64,000 nt of DNA from Sphingopyxis sp. GTDB lineage: Bacteria > Pseudomonadota > Alphaproteobacteria > Sphingomonadales > Sphingomonadaceae. Location of the stretch: positions 3,914 through 67,913 of the forward strand of contig NVXM01000014.1 in assembly GCA_002733865.1 (NCBI GenBank). Reading direction: 5' to 3'. Positions 32,994-40,824 of the stretch are shown here, one piece after another. The translations under genes were made by a program, and so were the position numbers. The notes under the pieces were generated by a model. That model did not search any database and was not told the origin of the DNA. It saw nothing but the letters and a program-made list of their open reading frames with translations. How positions within the stretch are numbered: the stretch's first letter is position 1; each line of letters begins with the position of its first letter.

Positions 32994-33508
32994 GTAGTCT
33001 TTTCAATGCCCAGGCCAGCTATAACCAGGGCAAGTACCTGGACAAGGTGGCCAAGGTCAACGCCGGCATATCCGATCGCGCTGCGGCTGATGCGATCGAG
33101 CGTGGCGACCTGCAGGCGGACCAGCAGCGCGACTACACCCAACAGGTCATCGGCAGCCAGCGCTCGGCCTACGCGGCCAATGGCATCGATGTGAACACCG
33201 GATCCGCTGGCATTGTGCAGAACGACACCGCCGCCCTGGGCGAGCTGGACGCGCTGACCATCATCAACAACGCTGCCCGGGAGGCCTACGGCTACAAGGT
33301 GCAGGCGATGGATCAACGGCAGCAGGGCAAGCTGGCCAAGTATCAGGGCAAGATGAACGCGATCGGATCCATCCTCGGCGGCATGGAGCAAGCCGCGACC
33401 ATGGCCATGTCGGGCGGCATGATGGGCGGCGGCGGTGGCAGTGGTCCGAACCTGCAAGGGCAGTCACGGGCACTGAATAACAATCCCGCATTCGTGAGGA
33501 ACTACTGA
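32984..33508 (+). CDS. Internal virion protein, gp14-like (174 aa)
   Basis: Helical, Gln/Ala-rich with a conserved ADQQRDYTQQVIGSQRSAYA-type segment and a glycine-rich end (GGMMGGGGGSGPN). Such proteins form the part of the ejectosome that enters the outer membrane in T7-like phages. Overlaps neighbours by 10 and 1 bases. Confidence 0.75.
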   Translation: MCVSSLFNAQASYNQGKYLDKVAKVNAGISDRAAADAIERGDLQADQQRDYTQQVIGSQRSAYAANGIDVNTGSAGIVQNDTAALGELDALTIINNAAREAYGYKVQAMDQRQQGKLAKYQGKMNAIGSILGGMEQAATMAMSGGMMGGGGGSGPNLQGQSRALNNNPAFVRNY

Positions 33509-35622
33509 TGGCGCGCGTTCCGGAGTATCAGGGCCGTCAGGTGGGCATGCGGCCGGTCGGTGCGCAGGGGTTCAGCATGCGCGCCCCGGATGCCTCAGGG
33601 CTTGCCCGTGGCATGCAGCAGGTCGAAGCCGGAGCGATGCGCCACATCGAACAGGAACGCGAGCGGGCAGACACTGCCGCAGTGCTCGAGGCGGACCGTC
33701 AGCTGACCGACTGGCAGAACAGCGCCATGTTCGACCCCGAGGGCGGCGTGTACACCCGCAAGGGCTCCAATGCGCTGAACGTCACCAACCAGACCATCGA
33801 GCAGTTCGACGCCCAGCAGGAGCGGATTGCGCAGAACCTCAAGACGGACCAGCAGCGCGCCCGGTACCAGCAGATTGTCGCCAGCCGTCGCCAGTCGCTG
33901 TCGGGTGACCTGAACCGCTACGAGTTCCGCGAGCGTCAAAGCTATTACGACGAGGTCGACCAAGGCCAGATCGAGACATCGATGCAGTCGGCTGCGCTGT
34001 ATTACAACGATCCGGAGAAGATCACCTACTTCCAGAACAAAATGGCCGCGGTGCTGCAGAGCAACGCCCAGCGCAAAGGCCTTCCGGAAGAGGCCGCCCA
34101 GGCGCAGCTGTTGAAGTACAACAGCGCCATGTCCAGCGCCGTCATCAACCGCATGGCCAGCGATGACCCCTACAAGGCCCGCGAGTACTTCAAGCAGGCC
34201 GAAGGCGCCATGACGGCCGAGGACCAGGTGCAGATCGGTCGACTGATCGACCGCGAGATCAAATCCCGCGAGCTGTATGCCCGTCAGATGCAGGCCATCG
34301 CCAAGGTCGAGCTGTCCAGCCGGGTGCAGGATGCTGAAGCGGCCTACATGCAGGGGCTGGACTTTGCCAACGTGCCGTCGCGCAATGAGTTTATCGGTGC
34401 TTATGGGGCCGGGGAGGGTGCCGAGCGCTATGACCGGTTCCTCAAAGTGCAGTCCCTGGGCAGCAGTCTGCGCGAGCTGGCCACCGCGAGCCCCGAAGAC
34501 CGTGCCGAGATCGTTGACCGGTTCAATCCGGCCGAGGCTGGCGTTGCCGGCGAGGGTTTTCGGGAAGACGCTCAGATGTACGGTGTAGCGATCAAGGCCG
34601 TCACTGCCCTGGGCAAGGAACTGCAGGACGACCCGGCAGGCTATGCAGCCCGGTACAGCCCGGTGCTACGCGGTGCGATCGAAGGTCTCAGCTCTGGCGA
34701 GCCCGAAGCGGCCCAGGCTTACGCAGCGGCCACCCTGGCCGAGCAGGAACGTCTCGGTGCAGTGAAGCCTCAACTGCTCAGCAAGAGCCAAGCCGACGCC
34801 ATAGCGCGTGAATTCGAGATGACCCAGGACGGTGGCAGCAACTCGGCTGCCATGATCAGCCAGCTTTCCCAGCAGTGGGGCAAATACTGGCCATCCGTGT
34901 TCGAGCAGCTACAGCCGAAACTACCTGGTGCTGCCCTGGTGATCGGATCCGGCGTGGATGAGCAGACAGGCTCCATGCTGGCCCGGATCGCACCGATGAA
35001 GGACGAAGATCTCAAGCGCGGGCTGGAATCAACCGATATCGCCGACGCTCGAGCAAACCTGAATGAAGCGCTTGCACCGTTCCGCCAGACCCTGGCCCAG
35101 CAATCCGGCGGCGAACGTACCTACGCGACCATGCACCGCGAGGCAGAACGCCTGACGCTGGCCTACATGGGGCAGGGCGACAGCTTCAAGGACGCCACGG
35201 CCAAGGTGACCCGGGCACTGGTTGAGGACAAATACACCATCAACGGCACCTGGCGTGCTCCGAAGATCTACGACGCCGACCAGATCGATCGCGGGGCAGA
35301 GCTGACGGTGCAGTCCATTGATCCCGAGGTGCTGGCCTTTGCGGTACCGGAAGGCGTCTCGGCAGAATTCGCCAGCCAGCAAGTCAAGAAAGCGATCGAG
35401 CGCGATAGCTACTGGGTCACCCTGCCTGATGAATCCGGACTTGCTCTGTATTACGGTGGCGCGGCCGTGCTGACCAAGGAAGGCGAGCCCATCACCCGCG
35501 GCTGGGAAGATCTGATCGGCACCTCGGCCAGTGAGCCCAGCGCCTGGGAGCGGTTCAACGAGGGTCGCAACAAGATGCGCCAAGGGCCAGCGCCGGCCGG
35601 TGGTGGCGGGGGCATGCAATGA
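33508..35622 (+). CDS. Internal virion/ejection protein (704 aa)
   Basis: A long helical protein with heptad-rich regions (QERERADTAAVLEADRQLTD; NGLKTDQQ-type stretches) and the size of T7 gp15-like core proteins. It lies between gp14-like and the next large virion gene, in the canonical order. It should travel into the host periplasm as part of the DNA conduit. No enzymatic motif seen. Confidence 0.77.
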   Translation: MARVPEYQGRQVGMRPVGAQGFSMRAPDASGLARGMQQVEAGAMRHIEQERERADTAAVLEADRQLTDWQNSAMFDPEGGVYTRKGSNALNVTNQTIEQFDAQQERIAQNLKTDQQRARYQQIVASRRQSLSGDLNRYEFRERQSYYDEVDQGQIETSMQSAALYYNDPEKITYFQNKMAAVLQSNAQRKGLPEEAAQAQLLKYNSAMSSAVINRMASDDPYKAREYFKQAEGAMTAEDQVQIGRLIDREIKSRELYARQMQAIAKVELSSRVQDAEAAYMQGLDFANVPSRNEFIGAYGAGEGAERYDRFLKVQSLGSSLRELATASPEDRAEIVDRFNPAEAGVAGEGFREDAQMYGVAIKAVTALGKELQDDPAGYAARYSPVLRGAIEGLSSGEPEAAQAYAAATLAEQERLGAVKPQLLSKSQADAIAREFEMTQDGGSNSAAMISQLSQQWGKYWPSVFEQLQPKLPGAALVIGSGVDEQTGSMLARIAPMKDEDLKRGLESTDIADARANLNEALAPFRQTLAQQSGGERTYATMHREAERLTLAYMGQGDSFKDATAKVTRALVEDKYTINGTWRAPKIYDADQIDRGAELTVQSIDPEVLAFAVPEGVSAEFASQQVKKAIERDSYWVTLPDESGLALYYGGAAVLTKEGEPITRGWEDLIGTSASEPSAWERFNEGRNKMRQGPAPAGGGGGMQ

Positions 35623-37364
35623 CGCTATTCACCGATGGGCTGATCGTCCGCCCCGGGCGCAACATGCTCGATGACGTGGTCACCGGCCAGTTCGACGCGG
35701 CCGAGGCGAGCGGTGAGCTGTCTTTCGAGGAGCTCCCCCTGTTTGGTGCGAGCCGACGCATCAATGAGCTAAATGCAGAGCAGGATGGCAACATCATCTC
35801 GCCCGCGTATCCTGCCTACGGAATCCCCGAGGTACGCCGCGAGCCAGAAACCCCGATCCTGCCACCTGCAGAAGCACGGCGCCGTGTGGCTGAGTCCGGG
35901 CTAGATATCACCATCGAAGACACCGGCATACGTGAAGGCGCTCTGGAGATCCTGCTCGAGCGCAAGCGTGAAGAGCGTCAACGGGATTTTGTTTTACAAA
36001 ACGCACCCGCTTCGACCATTCCGTTGCAGATGGTTGCTGCTTTTGCTGTTTCAGCGATTGATCCGATCAATATCGCATCCGCGTTCATTCCCGTTGTCGG
36101 CCAGGCCCGCTATGCATCGATGCTGGCCAGTGCCACCAGCCGAGCGGGGCGCTTTGGTGTGCGTGCCAAGGTGGGTGCGCTGCAAGGCGCGGTGGGTGCT
36201 GCTGCAATTGAGCCGCTGATTCTTTACGCCAGCGCCCAGGACCAGGCCGACTATGGCCTCGGCGACTCAATGATGAACATCGCATTCGGTACCGTGCTGG
36301 GTGGTGGCCTACATGCCACTGGCGGGCTGATCAGCGAGATGCGCCAGGCGCGGTTGGTCGAGAATCTGCCGGTCGACACCCCGGATGTCATCGATGTGCC
36401 AGATGCAGCGCCATCGACCCAGCGCAACCCGCTGGCCGAAGCGATCTCCCAGGGCGACGAATCGCCGATGGTTGCACTGCGCCAGTCATTCGAGAAAGCC
36501 ATACAAGCCGATCGCCAGCGACTGGTCGAAGAGGCGCGCGGGCAAGCCATAGATGAGTTCGCCAACAACCTGGCCGAAGAGCTCGAGGAGATTGTCAGCG
36601 GCCGTCTGCCCAACGCTGGCACCCTCAAACAGGAACAGGCCGCGCTGCAGCGGTCCCTTGATGTGCTGGATGAACGATTCAAGCCGCTGGCAAAAGAGTT
36701 CCAGGCCCAGCGCATGAGCCGCAAGCAGGCCGAGAAGGCAGCCCGGGAGACCATCGAGCAGGAACGCCTTGATCTGACCGCCCAGCGTGACGAGGTGGCA
36801 TCCAAGCTGGACGGCAACCGCCAGGCCGAGCTGGCCCGCGCGGATCTGGCCAAGGTTGCCCGGGGCGAAATACCCGAGCGCTATGTGCAGGCCATCGAAA
36901 ACCGCGTCGAACAGATGATGCGGGGCTACCAGGCCACGCCCACTGCTCGCGCCGTTGCCGAGGCCGCGCCATGGAAGGTGCGTGAGGCTGCATTGCGATC
37001 AGCGGTCGCTCAGGCGGTTACAGGCCGGCCAGTGGATGTCGACCCTGTATTCGACCTGACGAATCCCATCAAGCGTGAAGCGGCCCTTGCCCGGCTCAAA
37101 CAGCCACCAGCGCCCAGGCCTGAACCAGATGGCGCTGCAATGAGCCAGCGTGCTGACCAAGCCGTACGGGAAGCAGCCAATGCCGACGAGCTCAGCACGT
37201 TGCAACAAGCCCTTGCCGATGACCTGGCCATTGCGCAAGAGATCGCTGATCAGGTCGGCCTCGATCTCAATCCGATGCTGCGGGACGCCGACGCCCTGAT
37301 CAATGACTCGGCTACCTTCTCCGCCGCATTCAGGGCAACAGCCCTCTGCCAACTTAGGACCTGA
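35619..37364 (+). CDS. Internal virion protein with N-terminal TDGL-x-VRPGR peptide (581 aa)
   Basis: It starts MTLFTDGLIVRPGRNMLDDV, a peptide that recurs at the start of the membrane protein at 39930. A hydrophobic stretch follows at about 125-155 (TIPLQMVAAFAVSAIDPINI; ASAFIPVVGQ). The remainder is coiled-coil-rich (residues 280-420, many Q/E/R). The order of genes marks it as an ejection protein; the end overlaps the next start region. The hydrophobic part may insert into the membrane. Confidence 0.75.
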   Translation: MTLFTDGLIVRPGRNMLDDVVTGQFDAAEASGELSFEELPLFGASRRINELNAEQDGNIISPAYPAYGIPEVRREPETPILPPAEARRRVAESGLDITIEDTGIREGALEILLERKREERQRDFVLQNAPASTIPLQMVAAFAVSAIDPINIASAFIPVVGQARYASMLASATSRAGRFGVRAKVGALQGAVGAAAIEPLILYASAQDQADYGLGDSMMNIAFGTVLGGGLHATGGLISEMRQARLVENLPVDTPDVIDVPDAAPSTQRNPLAEAISQGDESPMVALRQSFEKAIQADRQRLVEEARGQAIDEFANNLAEELEEIVSGRLPNAGTLKQEQAALQRSLDVLDERFKPLAKEFQAQRMSRKQAEKAARETIEQERLDLTAQRDEVASKLDGNRQAELARADLAKVARGEIPERYVQAIENRVEQMMRGYQATPTARAVAEAAPWKVREAALRSAVAQAVTGRPVDVDPVFDLTNPIKREAALARLKQPPAPRPEPDGAAMSQRADQAVREAANADELSTLQQALADDLAIAQEIADQVGLDLNPMLRDADALINDSATFSAAFRATALCQLRT

Positions 37365-37365
37365 T

Positions 37366-39912
37366 ATGAACGCATGCGTAGACGCGGTACAGGCAGCAGC
37401 CAAAGCCGCTGGCCGAGAGCTGAGCCTGGAAGAGCTGACAGAGGTATTCGAGGACGTGCAGGGCCGAATCAAAGCATTGCAAGCGGCTGATGATGCCTTG
37501 TCCCTCGAAGAAGCAGCTATGCGGGCAGCGGACGAGATGAGCCGGGAGGTGCAGATTGCGGCTGTTATCGAGAAGCGCAACGCGCTGATCAACGCCCGCC
37601 GGCGGACAGAGCTGGTCGGCTACATCCGCAACACCTGGTCTGATCGTCCGGATCTAGGGCTGGAATCCTTCCTGGTGGGTACCAACGTCTCCCGGCCTGG
37701 TGCCCGTCGCTCGGTTGCCGCCGAACAGAAACAGCTGTCACATGCCTATGTGGCCGGCTTCCTCAACGATATCGAAGCCGAAGGCCTGTTGCCGTTCCTG
37801 ACCCGGGGCGAGATGGATTCCGATATCGCCGACGCTTTGTGGCGCATGGGCTCAGATATGCCGATGGATGGCCTGAGCAAGCAGTCGATCGGCATTGCCA
37901 AGATCATGCAGAAGTACCAGGACACGGCCCGCATCGACGCCAACCGCGCCGGCGCGTTCATCCGCAAGATGCCCGGCTACGTGGTGCGCCAATCCCACGA
38001 CCCCTACAAGCTGCAGCGTGCTGGCTTCCGGCAGTGGCGTGACGAGATCCTGCCGCTGCTGGACTCGCGCACCTTTGCCGACGCGACCGACCAGGAGCGG
38101 TTCCTGCTGGAGAGCTACAACGGCCTGGTATCTGGGGTGCACCTGAAAGCACCAAGCGCCGACCCGATGCCCTTCAAAGGTCCACGCAACCTGGCGCGCA
38201 AGGTCAGCGCTGAGCGTGTGCTGCACTTCAAGGACGGTCGCGCCTTCCACCAATACAATAAGGTCTATGGCACCGGATCCCTACGGGAGGCCTTTCTGGG
38301 TGGCCTGGAATCGATGGGCGAGAACACCGGCCTGATGCGCCGCCTGGGCACCAATCCAGAAGCGAACTGGAATGCGGTTCTCGACACCATCGAGCGGGAC
38401 CTGTCAGGTAATGCAGCAGGACTGAGGCAATTTTCGAATGACAAAAACGGAATGCTCAAGACTCGATTTGCCGAGGTAGATGGGTCTTCACGCTTAGCAG
38501 TAAACCATGTAGGGGCCCGAGTCTCTGCCAATATCCGGGGCTGGAACAATATGACCATGCTGGGTGGTGCTGTACTTTCCGCGACAACAGATTTGCCGAT
38601 CGCCGCCAGCGAGATGAGGTATCAGGGAAAAAGCATGTTGGGCTCAGTGGGCGAGCTGATGGCCGGCATGGTCAAGAGCAAGAAGTCTGCTGAGCAAACG
38701 GAGATCCTGTCATCCCTGGGCGTGTTCTTCGATAACGTGCGCGGGGAAGTGGTCAGCCGCTTCAGTGCTGACGATACCCTCGGCGGAAAAATGAGCAAAG
38801 CCCAGCGCATGTTCTTCAAATGGAACGGTCTCACCTGGTGGACGGACACCATGCGATCGACCGCCGCGCTGATGATGAGTCACCACCTGGCATACAACCG
38901 GGCGCTGAGCTGGGACAAGATGAACCCCGACCTGCAGCGGACCCTGCAGCTGTTCGATATCGATGCCGGCAAATGGGATCTGCTACGCGAGACGCCCAGC
39001 CGGGAAACGGACGGCCGGGAGTACATGACCACCCAGGGTATAGAAACCATCTCCCGCGAACAGCTGGAGGGCTACCTGGTCGATCGCGGTCGCACCGTCA
39101 ACGACGCATCGGTCAATGAATTACGCGAAGAGCTCGCCGGCAACCTGCGGTCCTACATCACCGACCGGGCCAGCTATGCCGTCATAGAGCCCGATGCCCG
39201 CACTCGGGCGATCATGCGCCGAGGCACCAAACCAGGAACATTCTTCGGTGAGCTCGCGCGGTTTATGGGCCAGTTCAAGGCATTCCCGATCGCTGTACTG
39301 CAAAAGACTATTGGGAGAGAGCTGTACGGGCGTGGCTACACCCCCAGCGCGTACGGTTCGACGCCAGGGAAGGATTTGATCCAGGCACTGCGAAGCGGTC
39401 GTGGCGAGGGGCTTGGAGTTGCTCAGCTGATGGTCTGGACAACAATTTTCGGTTATGGCGCGATGGTTGCCAAAGACCTGCTGAAAGGACGGGAGCCGCG
39501 TCCAGCGGATGACGCTAAAACATGGATTGCCGCTATGCTACAAGGCGGCGCGCTGGGCTTGTACGGTGACTTTCTATTCGGTGAATCGAACCGATTCGGC
39601 GGTGGGGTGGTCGAGTCTCTGGCGGGCCCAACCCTCGGTAGGGCAGATGACGTCCATCGTTTGTACATGCGCGTTCGAGATGGCGACGATTCCGCAGGAG
39701 CCGCGTTTCGGTTTGCGCTCAGTAATACACCCTACAACAACCTGTTCTATGCCCGAGCTGCAGCGGACTACTTGTTTCTCTACAGCGTTCAGGAGGCGAT
39801 GAACCCTGGCGGTTTACGTCGAATGGAACGTAGAATCGAAAAGGAGAACAATCAGCAGTTTCTGCTAAAGCCTTCTCAGAATTATTTAGACCCGGCGGGG
39901 ATAGCCCAGTAA
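37366..39912 (+). CDS. Large internal virion protein (848 aa)
   Basis: Start ATG 37366 with TTAGGA upstream, just after the previous stop. It has a helical N-terminus (SLEELTEVFEDVQGRIKALQ), a middle part with conserved-looking YVVRQSHDPYKLQRAGF and RVLHFKDGRAFHQYNKVYGT, and a hydrophobic C-terminal quarter (VWTTIFGYGAMVAKDLL; GGALGLYGDFLF). It is the largest core protein, matching T7 gp16-like proteins by place and size, though I see no clear transglycosylase site. Base composition becomes more AT-rich after about 38.4 kb, a possible recombination join. Confidence 0.75.
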   Translation: MNACVDAVQAAAKAAGRELSLEELTEVFEDVQGRIKALQAADDALSLEEAAMRAADEMSREVQIAAVIEKRNALINARRRTELVGYIRNTWSDRPDLGLESFLVGTNVSRPGARRSVAAEQKQLSHAYVAGFLNDIEAEGLLPFLTRGEMDSDIADALWRMGSDMPMDGLSKQSIGIAKIMQKYQDTARIDANRAGAFIRKMPGYVVRQSHDPYKLQRAGFRQWRDEILPLLDSRTFADATDQERFLLESYNGLVSGVHLKAPSADPMPFKGPRNLARKVSAERVLHFKDGRAFHQYNKVYGTGSLREAFLGGLESMGENTGLMRRLGTNPEANWNAVLDTIERDLSGNAAGLRQFSNDKNGMLKTRFAEVDGSSRLAVNHVGARVSANIRGWNNMTMLGGAVLSATTDLPIAASEMRYQGKSMLGSVGELMAGMVKSKKSAEQTEILSSLGVFFDNVRGEVVSRFSADDTLGGKMSKAQRMFFKWNGLTWWTDTMRSTAALMMSHHLAYNRALSWDKMNPDLQRTLQLFDIDAGKWDLLRETPSRETDGREYMTTQGIETISREQLEGYLVDRGRTVNDASVNELREELAGNLRSYITDRASYAVIEPDARTRAIMRRGTKPGTFFGELARFMGQFKAFPIAVLQKTIGRELYGRGYTPSAYGSTPGKDLIQALRSGRGEGLGVAQLMVWTTIFGYGAMVAKDLLKGREPRPADDAKTWIAAMLQGGALGLYGDFLFGESNRFGGGVVESLAGPTLGRADDVHRLYMRVRDGDDSAGAAFRFALSNTPYNNLFYARAAADYLFLYSVQEAMNPGGLRRMERRIEKENNQQFLLKPSQNYLDPAGIAQ

Positions 39913-39929
39913 TAGTAGTGGGACGGGAA

Positions 39930-40391
39930 ATGACAATTTACACGGATGGATTAACTGTCAGGCCAGGCAGAGACTTGCTTGCTGACGCAGAGAGATATAG
40001 TAGCTCGATGCCAACCGATGAGAGGATCCTCGGCATAGTTTTGGTAATCGCTATTGCGGGTCTTTTATTCTGGGTATATCAGGCGAGCAGGAAGAAACTG
40101 GATCGACCGGTCAACCGTGTTGGGTTCATTTTATTCATGCTTGGCTTGGCGCTAGTCACTCTTTCACTGGCGCTTTGTATAGTCGACAAGCCCTCTAGGT
40201 TGATGTTCTCCATGGGACTAAGAGATTTTTTCGCGCACGGTTTCTGGGATGCGTCCAAGCGTAGCGGATTCGTCGCATGGCAGATCGTTCTGATGTTCGG
40301 TGTTGTCTGCACGAGCATAGGCGGGACAATGGTGTGGCTTTACCAGTCCGCGGTGAAGAGGCTGGTTCATTGGATTAGGTACGGCAGCTAA
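39930..40391 (+). CDS. Phage membrane protein carrying the virion-type TDGL-x-VRPGR N-terminus (153 aa)
   Basis: ATG 39930 is chosen because it makes the N-terminus (MTIYTDGLTVRPGRDLLADA) align with that of the ejection protein at 35619; 12 of the first 17 residues agree. After it come three hydrophobic segments (ILGIVLVIAIAGLLFWVY, GFILFMLGLALVTLSLALCI and IVLMFGVVCTSIGGTMVWLY). Its codon use is more AT-rich than the ejection genes, suggesting separate acquisition. It may be a virion-packaged or superinfection-exclusion membrane protein; both are inference. Confidence 0.65.
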   Translation: MTIYTDGLTVRPGRDLLADAERYSSSMPTDERILGIVLVIAIAGLLFWVYQASRKKLDRPVNRVGFILFMLGLALVTLSLALCIVDKPSRLMFSMGLRDFFAHGFWDASKRSGFVAWQIVLMFGVVCTSIGGTMVWLYQSAVKRLVHWIRYGS

Positions 40392-40412
40392 TACATGCCG
40401 CGGATCAAAAAG

Positions 40413-40435
40413 CCCCGCCAAGTGCGGGGTTTATT
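40413..40435. terminator. Terminator between convergent genes
   Basis: CCCCGC and GCGGGG pair around CAAGT and are followed by TTTATTCTTT on the plus strand; on the minus strand the flank is TTTTTGATCC, so it can serve both the late operon and the leftward gene at 40431-40706. Confidence 0.7.
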
Positions 40436-40706
40436 CTTTCTGGGCTTTCTCGGGGTCAATGAACTCCTCGCCCCAAGGAGTCAGGCCTGATGTGCCCAGG
40501 TACCGGACGCGGACATTGCCGGCCATCATTCGAGTGACTCTCATATGAGCCAGCTTCAGATCAATCAGCAGTTCAAGCAGTTCAGGATCGAGACGCATGC
40601 CCTCGACCCGATCGTCACGAATCAAAGTCAGCGCATCGACCATATCCTGCTCACTGATCACCTTGCCGCTGGGCAGCGTATAGAACTGATTTACCGTCAC
40701 AGACAT
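40431..40706 (-). CDS. Small phage protein on the opposite strand in the late region (91 aa)
   Basis: Start ATG 40706 with AGAGGA upstream. The sequence (VTVNQFYTLPSGKVISEQDM and LDPELLELLIDLKLAHMRVT) shows no known domain. It is the only leftward gene in the late half, isolated by hairpins at 40413 and 40777, as expected for a separately controlled moron gene. It could be expressed in the lysogen. Confidence 0.6.
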   Translation of the reverse strand: MSVTVNQFYTLPSGKVISEQDMVDALTLIRDDRVEGMRLDPELLELLIDLKLAHMRVTRMMAGNVRVRYLGTSGLTPWGEEFIDPEKAQKE

Positions 40707-40776
40707 AGCTAGATCCTCTTGGGTTTGATCCCGAGCATACACCAACGCAGCAACCAACAGATTCCGACCAAAACAG

Positions 40777-40799
40777 ACCCGCCATCGAGCGGGTTTTTT
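40777..40799 (+). terminator. Terminator upstream of the tail-fibre gene
   Basis: ACCCGC and GCGGGT pair around CATCGA, then six Ts. Its sequence is nearly the same as the terminator at 21404-21431. It stands 25 bases before the tail fibre start, so tail-fibre expression would need readthrough or antitermination. Confidence 0.75.
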
Positions 40800-40824
40800 A
40801 TTGCCTGCACAAAAGGAAAACGGC

